Numbered from the stretch's first letter, positions 20,875 to 31,989 are shown. The stretch is DNA of 64,000 nt from Teratosphaeria epicoccoides (GCA_021401465.1 JADDMT010000026.1:186001-250000); one strand, 5' to 3'. Notes: a model not told the origin generated them from the sequence alone. Made by a program: numbers and translations.

Positions 20875-22426
20875 ATGCCGCTCGGAAAAGACAGCCAAGG
20901 CCGCCGAGTTGTTCCATTGTTCGTTAATGGTAGATCTGTGCCAACGAACGAGAGCAGAGTCAAACCGGCTGTCTCTGCTACAACGGCCGAGACAATCCAT
21001 CATTATGCCTCCACGGATCTTAAGGCTGCAACGATGCTTGCGAAGCAGCATGGATAGCTTTCTCCGGCAATACACTTTCCACGAGACTAGACGATGGCTG
21101 GAAACGTGCTTCCGCGAGGATAAGAAGGGATGTCATTCTCAAGGCTGCAGACATCTTTGAGGAACGAAAGGAGGAGCTCATTCAGGCTCAGATGGACGAG
21201 ACGTCCTGCCAGAAAGGTTGGGCCATCAATAATATCCTTGTATCCGTCGGCTACATGCGCGAGATCGCCAGCTGTATCAGCAGCATCCACGGCGAGATCC
21301 CTGCCATCGACAAACCAGATACCTTCGCCTTTGTCTTCAAGGAACCCATCGGCCCAGTTCTGGTCATCCCGCCCTGGAATGCTGCACTGGCCCTGGCTAC
21401 CAGAGCCATAACCAGCGCAATAGGTGCCGGCTGCACAGTCGTCCTCAAGGCTTCGGAATTGAGTCCATTGACGCACAGCTTGATCGTAGAAATCTACCAC
21501 CAAGCCGGCCTACAACCAGGCGTCCTCAACTCCGTCCATGCATCCAGAGAAGACGCCGCGCAGGTCACCGAAGCCCTGATCGCCAACGAACGCATTCGCA
21601 AAATTGAGTTTATTAGCTCAGCAGCTGTCGGCCGCATCATAGGCGCGACCGCCGCAAAGTACTTGAAACCCGTCCTCATGGAACTCGAAGGCAAAGGCCC
21701 AGCTATCGTCCTTGAGCACGCCAATTTGCAGAAGGCAGCCGTGCTCTGTGCAAAAGGCGCTACGCTGCATCACGGGCAAATATGCTTCAGCACGGAACGC
21801 ATCATTGTGCTCAAGAGCGTGGCCAAAGAGTTTCAAGGAGCTCTTGATCAGGACTTTCGAGAACGAATCTGCCGGTCAAGCTGTCCACAGCGGCATCGCC
21901 GAAAACGCCCAAGCAATCCTGCAAGACGCCAAAGACCATGGCAATTGATTCCTCGTTGGCGGACCCGAGATGTCCGCAAAGAACAGCCTGAGACCGACTG
22001 TCGTGCTCGTAGACCCGAAGACGCCCAAGGGTACCCTCAGAATCGTAGACGAAGAGAGTTTCGGTCCTTTAGCATCACTGTACATCGTTGAGAACGACGC
22101 AGAAGCTGTCAGCCTCGCGAATGCGTCAAGCTACGGGCTCAATGCGACGGTGCATTCGACAGACATGGAGCGCGCGGTCAAGATCGCGAGAGAGCTAGAG
22201 TATGGGCAGGTGCATATTGACAGCATCAGCGTCTTCACGAGCTGGACGGGACCGCAGGGAGGCGTCAAGGGCAGTGGTTGGGGCCGGCAGAATGCGAAGT
22301 GGTAGGTCCGAGCGGCTGAATCCACTGGAGTTTACAGACGTGCACGTGCTGAGTGTGTTGTCTAGGGGCCTGCAGGAATTCCTGCAGGAGAAGTTCATCA
22401 CGTACCATGGCAAAGACGGTGGCTGA
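20875..22426 (+). pseudogene. Aldehyde dehydrogenase pseudogene
   Basis: Remains of an NAD(P)-dependent aldehyde dehydrogenase spread over three reading frames. It starts at ATG 20875 (MPLGKDSQGRRVVPLFVNG). The frame is lost near 21055 (AKQHG then stop) and resumes one frame over with WKRASARIRRDVILKAADIF, then VLVIPPWNAALALATRAI. The catalytic-cysteine motif HHGQICFSTER (around 21768-21800) and the Glu motif ELEGKGP (around 21680) are still readable. A second frameshift falls near 21845, an in-frame TGA follows at about 21946-21948 after DAKDHGN, and a third frameshift near 22300 precedes the usual C-terminal LEFTDVHVLSV. No GT-AG introns explain these breaks. With several independent disruptions it cannot encode an active enzyme. 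It is the first of a row of decayed catabolic genes. Confidence 0.88.
22369..22388. repeat. Perfect 20-bp palindrome
   Basis: Two copies of CCTGCAGG flank a central GAATTC core so that all 20 bases are self-complementary. It lies just after the conserved C-terminal coding remnant of the aldehyde dehydrogenase pseudogene. It could be chance, a protein-binding site or a rearrangement scar. Confidence 0.6.
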
Positions 22427-22699
22427 GCGCATGTGAAGACGAAAAGCTTGAACATTATGTCTGTCGTGTGGTACTCTGAGCTGCTGAGTTGAGATGCACG
22501 CAACCCTTGCCGTAGACCAACGCAGCCCTTGCAACAGACACCCTTGCAGTAGACTAACATTGCATCGCAACAGGCAATTTCACACTCTTATCATCCCTCG
22601 CCCTTGCCCATCTAACCGACACACTTCTCGCCAGATGCCGCGTCACATTGGACGGACATGTTTCCTAGCGAACTCCCAATTGCCGGCTCCGAACAGCTC

Positions 22700-23230
22700 C
22701 ATAATCCTTTCCCTCAGCCCACCAGAATTTCCTTCAGTTTTCAATCGTGCTCTCCGGATGTCTAGGTGCTACTGTAGGCGTGAGAGGCGTAATCAGCACA
22801 TCGCGCTTTGCCAGTGCTTCATGACAGGCGGGTGTACGTGTGCTTTTCGAATCAGAGATGTCCGAATTCTCGTTGCAGATAGGCGGCGGCCTCCATCAGG
22901 ACGTTGACGACGGCTGGGTTGCGGTCGGCGATGTGGCAAAGTAGAACTGCTCGGGGCGTTTGAGCTTCGAGTTCTGGTGAGGGGTGTGAAGGCGACGGGG
23001 TCCACTCCCCTGCCTCCTCTTTCAAGGCGATCCGAGTCCGAAGGTCGAAGAGGTAATCAGACGCCCGCGACGGCATGGGAGTTTGGGAGTCATTTGAGTG
23101 TCTATACCGTCATAGCCAGCCATGACACCAAGAAGCAGTGCCGCATCCTCTGTTGTCCTCGTTAGAGGACCTCGTATGATCTATCATAGTCTTGAAACCC
23201 ACAATGTCCGCGTACGGTACTAACCCATGC
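22700..23230 (-). pseudogene. Amidase-signature family relic
   Basis: On the minus strand two pieces of an amidase-family hydrolase are readable in different frames. Around 23100-23180 the translation gives GPLTRTTEDAALLLGVMAGY followed by DGID, the family segment downstream of the Ser-Ser-Lys catalytic region. Around 22760-22810 it gives EALAKRDVLITPLTPTVAPR, the typical C-terminal segment. The intervening part is frame-shifted (about 22852-23076 carries a frame with DLRTRIALKEEAGEWT). The upstream GGSIR-type catalytic segment was not found. Amidases of this group hydrolyse carboxylic amides; this copy is dead. Boundaries are approximate. Confidence 0.65.
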
Positions 23231-23980
23231 GTTGGCTGGTGACAATTGATACGCTGGCTTTGAACGTGACGGTCCTGTCGCTCAACTTGTCTTTCACACC
23301 GGTGCGCCCAGACATTACAAGAATTTTCCTACTCGTGTGGTCGAGAGTGTATTCTCTGACAGCCTTCGACTTCCCAAGGTCTGCAACGAGTGTCTTCAGT
23401 ACTCTGGTAGTTGTGCTACGGTCTGGCATGCGGATTCAAAGCTATTCGCGAAAAGACGAAAGGCAGCTTCGCTGACGCTTCCGGAGCTCGACTGGCGGAA
23501 TTGTCGGCAGCGGCTATGGCTTTGAGGTCGCCAGGGGTGCAAGAGGGACAAGACTGACATGCTGGCGATTCCGGCGGTTTTGGAGGTGATGGATAGGGCT
23601 ACGGCTTACCTGGAGCCTCATGCTATGGAGTGGACAACGTACACTGGTATAAGACGTCGATGGCAAATAAGCCATTTGTGAAATTCTTGATGATCGCGAG
23701 GCGCATAAGCAAAATAATGTCCTGATCGACGTGAACATGTCGCTTAATTCATTACTGAAGACCGGCCGATTCCAGACGCTCTTCCTAGCTCGCACGATAG
23801 ACGTCATGCAAGCGCTCTTCGGGCAGAAGGACTCTGCGTCCATGACGGCGGCAGGGTCCAGTGATCACCCGCATTTCTTCTACTCGGGCTTCAAACCTAG
23901 CGGGTCCTAGTACCGGCTGTCCCACATCGCATTTGGGGGTGTACCGGCACGACCAAAAGGCGATGGACCGGGTTGTCGTT
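23231..23980. other. Degraded sequence, no gene identified
   Basis: Lies between the amidase relic and the next degraded piece. Both strands show only short frames. It may contain further remains of the same decayed cluster too altered to name. Confidence 0.35.
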
Positions 23981-23984
23981 GTTA

Positions 23985-24360
23985 GTTCTCGATCATCAAG
24001 TCTGTACCGACTGAGATGATTGAGCTGGACTTTCCGGTCCCATTGGAAGTGAATGAGGCGGTAGCGGACACTAGCGAGGCGGGTTTCCAGCGCGGAGGCG
24101 ATGTCCAGAAGACTCTGTGCCGCCATTTGTCCGCGGGCGGTTTCAGTCTGCAAGATGATAGATGCTTCACAAAGCACTGGGGCGTAAGAGGCAGCAGCCG
24201 AAGCAGCCGAAGCAGCCGAAGCAGGAAAGCTATCCACCACGTCGGTGCACAGAGCAAGTGCCCGCTGCAATTGCTGCTGACCAAGTGCGACCACGTCGAA
24301 ATGATGCCTGAGAAAATCATGTCGATGCTTCATTTGGATACAAATGACAGAACATAGCGA
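23985..24360 (-). pseudogene. Possible relic of a fungal transcription factor C-terminus
   Basis: A minus-strand frame here reads helix-rich sequence (VVALGQQQLQRALALCTDVV; SLLDIASALETRLASVRYRL; IHFQWDRKVQLNHLSRY) resembling the C-terminal regulatory part of some fungal Zn2Cys6 regulators. It contains a 9-bp repeat (GCAGCCGAA, near 24189-24225) encoding Ser-Ala-Ala triplets. No zinc cluster was found upstream and the frame shifts after LNHLSRY. The assignment is a weak inference from composition and pattern. Confidence 0.22.
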
Positions 24361-24369
24361 CTGCCCTGA

Positions 24370-24622
24370 GTGGCAAAGCTGGGGCGGCGGTGGTCTGGGC
24401 GATCCACTCACCCGCTAAGGAGAGACCGTCGCCCTAGAATTGCGGCGCAGGCTCGTCACACTCGAGAGTGGCAAGGCGAATTGTGGAGTAATTATCAATC
24501 CGAGAGCGCTGGGGCATGTCGAAGTGACCACAGAGACTCTTCGTGCGGATATCGCGAGGTCCAGTGCAGGGAAAGAGGCACCGTTGTACAACCGCGGAGG
24601 CGGAATCCTGTGGATGTCGTGA
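24370..24622 (+). pseudogene. Hydantoinase B/oxoprolinase C-terminal relic
   Basis: The plus strand reads SWGGGGLGDPLTR, then an in-frame TAA (about 24416-24418). In the same frame follow GETVALELRRRLVTLESGKA, NCGVIINPRAL and TTETLRADIARSSAGKEAPL, up to a stop at 24622. The Gly-rich GGGGxGDPLxR motif, the following VTLESxxxxxGVII segment and the spacing between them match the C-terminal end of hydantoinase B/oxoprolinase proteins, which act on hydantoins or 5-oxoproline. Only the last ~80 codons are present and no upstream part is recognisable, so this is a truncated, dead fragment. Its position beside amidase and aldehyde dehydrogenase relics suggests one former catabolic cluster. Confidence 0.6.
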
Positions 24623-24826
24623 CGCCTGGAATGCTGGTTAACACGTCGGTTGTACCATCTCTTCCAGCTTGACAGGTCATCTCATGATACTGTGACGACT
24701 GAACGACGAGCGTCTCGATCCTAGAACAAATGACCGTGACCCCAACTGCATCCAAAACGGCTCGTCTTGGTAAGAAAACCTGGGAATCTGCAAAAGCACC
24801 CATCTCCACACCAACGCACGAAACTT

Positions 24827-26276
24827 TTACGAACTTATGCCATGGTAGACCCCAAGAAAGCGATGACTCATGGTCTCGCTCTCAATGACTTGTCTCAGCA
24901 TGCCCGCGAAATCGGCCGAGTCAAACGCGACGCCCAGCTCCTCTGCAAGCCATGAACGTCAGCTCATACCACGCGTACATATGCTAGAGGCAGCCCGACT
25001 TACGACTTGTGAACCAGCTCGCTCGATCCATGTTCCCGCTGCCGAGGACGACGATCTGATTGTCGACGATGGTGACTTTCATGTGCGACTTGACCGGCTC
25101 GGATGTAGCGTGTTCCTCGTTCTGCTTGCGGTGCTGTGCGATCGAGCGGTAGTATGAGACATGCAGACTCCCGTATGAGCGCTGCTCGGGGTCATTGTAC
25201 TTCGAGCGTAGAGCCACGCGGTGGTCCCTGACGAGCCTCTTGATGCACTTTGGAGTAGTTGTGCGAGCGGTGACCAACTGCTCGTTGGTCATCAAGTGGT
25301 CGTTAGTGATGATGCGGACATTCACGTTGCGCCGCAAAGCATCTTTGATCGCACCCAGGACCGGCTTCGACGTCATGTTGGGTGTTTGAATAAATATGCT
25401 GTGCTTCGCGTTGTTGAAAAGCTCCAGAAGGTACATATTCAGAGGCGTCTGTGGTGCTTCCTGCGCACACCATACGGTTTTGAAATTGGAATGATGTGGC
25501 GATGGTAAGAAGGCCGTGTAGAGATCGCTTTGCCATTGTCGTGCGCAAATCGTCTTGGTGGCTTCAGCATACTTGATATCAAGACTTGGTGGGCCGGATC
25601 CAGCGTTCAGATTACATGCTTCGTCCCCGGTGTCTGACCAGAAGTCTAGCCAGAAATCGAGGAACAGCGAAGTGATGGGACCGGAGAGCTGAACACAGAC
25701 TTCCAGCCAGTTCTCGTGACTGACGTTACAGGAGGGAAGAAAGACTGTGCTCCGGTCGATGATGACAAACTTGGTGTGCATCACGCTGACAGGCCGCACG
25801 AAGATGCTTTTGACTTGCAAGTCGATTCGCGGAAGCTTCTCGAGGCCTACAAAGTTCCACGCTGCATTTTGGTTATAAGTCCGACCGCGAAGTGACGACG
25901 TGTGCAAAAGCTTTTGAGGTACGGAGGACGAAGAGAAGCAGATGCGAACTCTGAGGTCGTGTGCCCAATCACCAGCGGAAGACAGTGCTCTGAGAGCATT
26001 CTGGATCTCGTTCAGTGACTCGGAGCGCGCCCAGAAGCATGTCACGAGAATGATTTCTTCCTGCGCCATGCACATCGCGGGTGCAATCATTGTTTGGAAG
26101 ATGCTATGGCCAGTACCAAAGCCATAGCCTTTGACAGACGACTGCGTGAACAATGAGCGTTGGTTGTCTTTCCAGAAGTTGGGCTGGTCGTGGTGCAGGG
26201 ACGATTGGACAATCGGATCGTCTAGCCTGGCGCGGAGCCCTTTGCAGATGTCTGCGGCCAAGTCGCTGCCAGCCAT
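24827..26276 (-). CDS. Phospholipase D-family protein with two HKD motifs
   Basis: Exon 1 is 25004-26276 and exon 2 is 24827-24942; the 61-nt intron 24943-25003 (GTAAGT...TTGCAG) splits a Gln codon, giving 462 residues. Two PLD-like catalytic motifs are intact: HTKFVIID (H167, K169, D174), followed by a polar SCN, and HMKVTIVD (H398, K400, D405), followed by GSGNMDRASW. The C-terminal exon (QELGVAFDSADFAG) matches the conserved end after the second motif. Members hydrolyse or transfer phosphodiester bonds in phospholipids or other substrates; the substrate cannot be told here. No signal peptide or membrane helix is evident. It is the only intact gene bordering the decayed cluster at 20.9-24.6 kb. 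Confidence 0.85.
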
Positions 26277-26753
26277 GATATCCCGTATACGAATGACGCT
26301 ATGAGCGGAGCAATAGTTGATCGTAAGCTTGATTGTTCATTCAGCTCAAATCAATAAGGTGGGTCTTTGGCAATGAACTCCGTTGATGTGTACTTGGGAA
26401 TAGTCTGGCTATCTCACTACCTGTCACGTGAAAGAGTCGACCCGAGTGAAGGCAGGCCACGAGCGTCATTCTTGCAGCAAGCGTTCATCGAGGTCAACAC
26501 GACGGTGATGGCTTCCTGGACGGTGGTGGCTTCCTGGACGGTGGTGGCTTCCTGGACGGTGGTGGCTTCCTGGACGGTGATGGCTTCCTGGACGGTGATG
26601 GCTTCCTGGACGGTGATGGCTTCCTGGACGGTGGTGGCTTCCTGGACGGTGAGGTGAATGTCAGTGGAGCCCGTTCGTGATATGCACACAAGTCTACGCT
26701 AGGATATTAGTATATCCGATAGCCGACAGCTTCAAAAAAAAAAAAGCTGACTG
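26277..26753. other. Divergent intergenic region with minisatellite
   Basis: Spacer between the PLD-family gene start (-) and the HAS1 start (+), containing the 18-bp minisatellite and an A-run of about 12 near 26733-26745, next to the HAS1 start. Confidence 0.6.
26502..26652. repeat. 18-bp minisatellite, eight units
   Basis: Eight head-to-tail copies of an 18-bp unit (ACGGTGRTGGCTTCCTGG) with period exactly 18. Only one position varies: in order the units carry A, G, G, G, A, A, A, G. Because 18 is a multiple of three, open frames run through both strands, but these are repeat artefacts. Confidence 0.93.
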
Positions 26754-27297
26754 ATGTTGGGCGACTCTAATGGCAAACGTGCGCAACAGAGCGACAGCCA
26801 CGATGATGGCGTAAGAATGGTGCCGCAGTCTTCTCAACCTACCAAGAAACCCGTCGACAACTTTAGAGATCCACGCGATTTTCAGAACGACTTCATCCGC
26901 CCCGCATCGGAACGACGTAAGAGACAATACGGATTTTACATAAGAAAAGCCACACCCGCATTTATGTCCGGAGCACTACCGCCGCCGGCGATGGAGAAAG
27001 CTGCGGCGAAGGCGGAGAGCAAGAAGCTGAAGACGGAGTTGAAGAAGAGAAAGCATGCCGAGACGGAGGAGCTTGTGGCGGCGAATGGTGTGGCGGCGTC
27101 ACCTAACGTTAATGGGGGAGCGTCACAGGCAAATGGGCACGCCGATGGCGATGAGGAGCGGCGGGCGAAGAAGCGGGCGAAGAAGGAGGCCAGGAAGCTG
27201 AAGAAGCTCGAGCGGCAACAGAATGGTGTACCGGAGAGCTCGTCGACGCTTGTGGCGGAGTCGAGCCCCACTGTCAACGGTCATGCTACAGCTGGAA

Positions 27298-27328
<31 letters not shown>

Positions 27329-29312
27329 TGATGATGCGGCGCCAGAGGAGACGTTCAGCAAGAAACCGAAGAAGGAGCGGAAACAGAAGAAGCAGGCGCG
27401 GGCGCAGGCACAGCCACAGCCATATGCACCGCCACATACACCGCCACATGCACCGCCGCAGCCACCCGAGGCGGAGAAGGCTCCTGATGACGCGATGCAG
27501 GCTGAAGAGCAGGTCAATCAAGAGCTGAGAGATTCTGTCAAGCCTGACGCCGTTGCTGCGGTGGTTGCAGAGGAGGACGGTGAAGAAGACGACGACTTTG
27601 AAGGTTTCGCTTCCGAGGACGAAGAACGGCCCGATGCCAAGACCGAACAAGAAGGTGAGGATCAGAATGCGCAGGGTGAGGCCGAGGTACCACAGCAGGA
27701 AGCAGGCATGGAACCGGACGAGACGGCAGAGCCCGAAAGACCGGCGGGAAACTTGGGACAGCCCTCAGACCTACCATCAGCACTGGGAGTGTCCCTACCA
27801 ACAACCTCAGACGAGCTGCAGAAGTTCTCCGAGCTAAACCTGTCCGCCAAGACGATGAAGGCAATTGAGGGGATGAAGTTTGAGACCATGACGGAGATTC
27901 AGCGACGAGGTATCCCTCCATTACTCGCTGGTCGGGATGTCTTGGGTGCTGCAAAGACTGGCTCTGGCAAGACGTTGTCCTTCCTGATCCCAGCCGTGGA
28001 GATGCTGCACAGCCTGAAGTTCAAGCCGCGAAATGGCACTGGTGCTATCGTTGTTTCTCCGACACGAGAACTGGCTCTGCAGATCTTTGGTGTGGCGAGG
28101 GAGCTTATGGAGCATCACTCGCAAACCTATGGCATCGTAATTGGAGGCGCCAACCGGAGAGCAGAAGCGGAGAAGCTCGGCAAGGGTGTCAACTTGCTCA
28201 TCGCGACACCCGGGCGTCTGCTGGACCACCTGCAAAATACTCAAGGCTTCGTCTTCAAGAATCTTAAAGCTCTTGTGATCGACGAGGCAGACCGCATTCT
28301 CGAAGTTGGTTTCGAGGATGAAATGCGTCAAATTATCAAGATCCTACCCAAAGATGAACGACAAACGATGCTATTCTCCGCCACACAAACCACCAAAGTC
28401 GAGGACCTCGCCAGGATATCGCTACGAGCCGGTCCCTTATACATCAACGTCGAAAGCCGCATAGATAACGCCACCGTCGCCGGCCTAGAACAAGGCTACA
28501 CAATCTGCGAAGCCGACATGCGCTTCCGCCTCCTCTTCACCTTCCTCAAAAAGCACCCTAAAAAGAAAATCATCGTCTTCTTCTCCTCCTGCGCCTGCGT
28601 GGACTACCACTCCGAACTTCTCAACTACATCGACCTTCCCGTCCTCGGCCTGCACGGCAAGCAAAAACAACAGAAGCGCACAAACACGTTCTTCGAGTTC
28701 TGCAACGCCACCCAAGGGACGCTCATATGCACGGATGTGGCGGCACGAGGTCTCGATATTCCGGCCGTCGACTGGATCGTGCAGTTCGACCCGCCCGATG
28801 ACCCGAGAGATTACATCCATCGCGTCGGTCGGACGGCGCGAGGCGCGAGTGGAAAGGGAAAGTCACTTATGTTCTTGCAGCCGAACGAAGTGGGCTTCTT
28901 GAGCCACCTCAAGGAGGCGCGAGTGCCACTCGTCGAGTTCGAGATTCCGCCCAAGAAGATCGTAGACATCCAGAGCCAGCTAGAAATGCTGATCGGCAAG
29001 AATTACTACCTCAACAAGGTACGCCTTTGCCCGTCTTCCACTGGCCCCCAAGCATGCTAACTTGTGTCTATTCAGTCCGCAAAAGACGGCTACCGCTCCT
29101 ACCTCCAGGCCTACGCGTCACATTCTCTCCGTACGATTTTCAACGTGAATGATTTGGATCTCAAGAAAGTCGCGAAGAGCTTTGGATTCCCGACGCCGCC
29201 GCGGGTGGATATTAACTTGGGCGCGAGTATGAAGAAGGGTCCGGAGGGGCGGAGGGCGTATGGGAGTCAGCCGGGGCAAAAGAGGTTTCAGGGGGGAAGA
29301 GGGAGGCGGTGA
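26754..29312 (+). CDS. HAS1: DEAD-box ATP-dependent RNA helicase Has1
   Basis: Nucleolar helicase of 60S and 40S ribosome biogenesis. Exon 1 is 26754-29018 and exon 2 is 29076-29312; the 57-nt phase-0 intron has a GCTAAC branch site and ends TTCAG. From ATG 26754 the protein is 833 residues. In-frame ATGs at 26964 and 26991 may be the true start, because yeast Has1 is about 500 residues and the extra N-terminus is low-complexity. Motifs in order: Q motif (FETMTEIQ), Walker A (AAKTGSGKT, ~400), PTREL, IATPGR, DEAD (VIDEADRIL, ~508), SAT (LFSATQTT), ARGLD and HRVGRTARG. The C-terminus ([15 protein letters not shown]...[16 protein letters not shown]) is Has1-specific. The N-terminal extension holds Lys-rich tracts and about nine consecutive Asp from a GAC/GAT repeat near 27299-27337. 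Confidence 0.92.
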
Positions 29313-30102
29313 GCCGGGCGAGATGGAAAGACTGAGAGGAGTGGTGTGAGAGGGGGAGAAGAATCAGGTTTCTTTTTGAGCGAGGCGTTGATCGGTTCGG
29401 ATGAGCTGTGGAGATTACTGACATTCTGTTTGGCTGATTGTGAAGGCAAGCAGACATTCAATATCAGGAGTACTCTGTACCCCTGTGTTTATGGCCTTCG
29501 CTACTACACCTCACAGATTGAGATGGATCGCACTTATGGTGGACCGGTCACAGCAAGGGACCATACTTCACTTTGGCCTGATGGAGACGTAGCCTGCGTC
29601 CTCACAAAGGAGGAATAGCAGGCGCAATCCCTGTTCGTGCATTGTCTGGATTGGCGACACAGCATCAGCCTTGAGAGACGGACGCCCAACATCTGCATTC
29701 TGCCCAAGCAACGTTGCTGCGCTCTTACGGAGATCAAAGACCCTGCCTTGAGTTCCTTAGGTTCTGGTCGACACGGAGCGGTCACCAATAACTACAGGTT
29801 CGGCAATCTGGATCTACAAGACTCGTCTCCGTCAAAAATATTCTAGGGTATCGAGAGATGATCTCTCTACTGCTCGCGACAACTGCCATGGCCCTAGTCC
29901 TCGCCACAGAGACTGCCTGCTTCGGGTCTAATCCCGGCGCTACGCATTGTTTGCAGCAAACAAAAGTTGGCGACTGACTGCCTACCCTGAGCCCCCTCAG
30001 TGCTATGAACCGAGACACCTCTAACGACCTCGCATGCACCACCCACTCCAGCAAAACCTCACGGCCCAGTCCTCTCACAACGACATCCTCCACCCCCCTT
30101 CG
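29313..30102. other. Intergenic, nothing recognised
   Basis: About 790 bp between the 3' ends of HAS1 and the minus-strand secreted-protein gene. Short frames only. Confidence 0.5.
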
Positions 30103-30461
30103 CTAACACCCCCGATCAGTAGCCTGACACATGATCTCCGGCGCGTCCTTATCACACGACCCCGAACACTCTGCCTTAAAGATCGCCACATCAGCTGGAC
30201 CGGGGATCTCGCAGCACGAGACCTTGCCTGGCCCCATGTACGGCACGGTGACGACGAACTCCGTGCACCTATTATTGGTCATCATATTGCCTCTCCCGTA
30301 CGCTTGCCTCTTGGTGATGGTGCTGTACATGGCGCAGCGGAGTTTTTCCGCCGTGCTGGGTGAGCGTCAGGAATGGTTTCGTCGGCGCAGAAGGGACGCG
30401 AGTACCTGGGCAGAGGGAGTGAGAGGATCGCGATCGCGGTAGGGGTGACGAGGACCTTCAT
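30103..30461 (-). CDS. Small secreted eight-cysteine protein, two exons
   Basis: Easily missed because its first exon is only 56 nt. Exon 1 is 30406-30461 (ATG, signal peptide MKVLVTPTAIAILSLPLP) and exon 2 is 30103-30355. The 50-nt intron 30356-30405 has donor GTACTC, a CCTGAC branch site and CACCCAG acceptor, and rebuilds an AGC codon across the junction. The product is 102 residues. The mature part has eight cysteines, including adjacent SCC and ECSGSC and a C-terminal Cys as the last residue (ATDRGC). I recognise no family. Evidence is the coincidence of signal peptide, splice signals, matching phase and cysteine content. Secretion is a sound prediction; an effector or antimicrobial role is speculation. 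Confidence 0.68.
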
Positions 30462-31989
30462 GTCGGTTTGTGACCAGGGAGGTCGTTGTGCAGTGAACGA
30501 GAGGATTGCAGAGTTGGAGCATGGATACTCGGATCAGGAGATTCCGCAAAGTGCTACGTTGCAGGTTTGATGCGGTAAGCGCCATGGCGTTGTGGCGGAA
30601 GAACTTGGCGAGTCTCATGATTCTGACACAAGGGCCAATGCAAGGAGCTGCAACTTGCGTGCATCGAGTATGCATGGCATATTGCTAAGGGTGGTTGCCT
30701 TCGTTCAAGTTGCGGACCTCTAATTCCTGCGCTGCCTGCATGGTTGCCAAGGACTACAAGACTGGAGACTCGTGCTGTAGTATCACATGTTCGATTTTAC
30801 GTCAACCCGCGCCTGCGATTGGGAGCACAATCTGCAAGACTGGAGGATAGGCAGCCTCTTGCTTGAGTCGTTCGGTTCGAGCGATCTGGCAAGCCGGAGT
30901 CTGGCAGGTCCGGCAAGCGGCCGCATCAGCGCGTCAGCGCAAAGTAATCCTGAACCAGATGGAAGCAGCATTGACTCAGCACTGGTAATGTCTCGGTCGT
31001 TCTTGCGCGGCTGGAAACGATGGGCGGACGATTGCCAGCGTATCGTGCGGCGCTCGACACGCGGAGATCTGTGAACCAGGTATCTAGACTTGCCAGTGCG
31101 AACCACGTCCGCTGTTCCGCTCCACCACAGTCTACTCCGAGGCATGCAGAAGCGTCGATCCGCTGAAGGACCTCGACTGGAGCCGGCGATTGGACCACCA
31201 TGCGCGTATGACTCGCCTCGCAGACTGCAACGCGCCAACGGGCCACCACCTAGTCACATGTCCACAGTCGAGCTTTACAAGCATCAGAAGGTCAGCGAAT
31301 AAACAACAATCAGATTGAAAGAAAATTTTCACTTGAAAAAAATTCTAATGGAGTAAACGGCCCCTGCTTCATCCATACACATCCAAGATACACTTCTCCA
31401 CACTCTTCGCAGCCTTAATCTTCGCTACCGGCACTCTCGCCTGGTTTGTACATCACCTGGCAAGAAGGCCGCGTCTCGCTGTCCAGCTACTGACGGATAG
31501 ATCTCTCTCCCAAGAATTGCTGCCTCCTCGGCACACCAGCATGGTACACAAGATATGGTGGGAGTAGAAACGGATACTGCATGGTCAGCGGTGGTAACGA
31601 GGAAGCCGGCTACAAAGCTTGCTCTTCGGTTCCTCGTTCACCTTTGCATGCTTGAGAAGATGAGAGCCATTGCTGGGGCTGGGGTGTGACAGAGCCTCAA
31701 GTGCCAGACCAAGTGGGACGATTGCCAGTGGACGGGCGCGCCGGAGCACAAACTTCCTCAAAGATCTAGTACTCAGCAAATAGCAAGTGCGCTGCAAGGC
31801 GATGGGCGGCTCCAGTCGTTGCAGGGGGCCCAGGATTGCCGAGGGAGCCTGATCATTAAGAGTACGACGTGGAAGGAGGTACCTGGGCCATATCCTCTTC
31901 ACTTTATCCTTTAGCCTAGCCTTCGTTGCAAATCTTTCAGAGCTGAACACCGGCACCACCAGAGCTGCAACATCTTTCAATACCCCGGC
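30462..31989. other. Intergenic, nothing recognised
   Basis: 1.5 kb without a convincing gene. A minus-strand frame at 31585-32103 overlaps the downstream end of the HET relic and may include its C-terminal remains. Confidence 0.4.

Noticed and set aside
26367..26657. Open frames through the 18-bp minisatellite on both strands
   Set aside because: A period divisible by three keeps any frame open; the translations are pure repeat.
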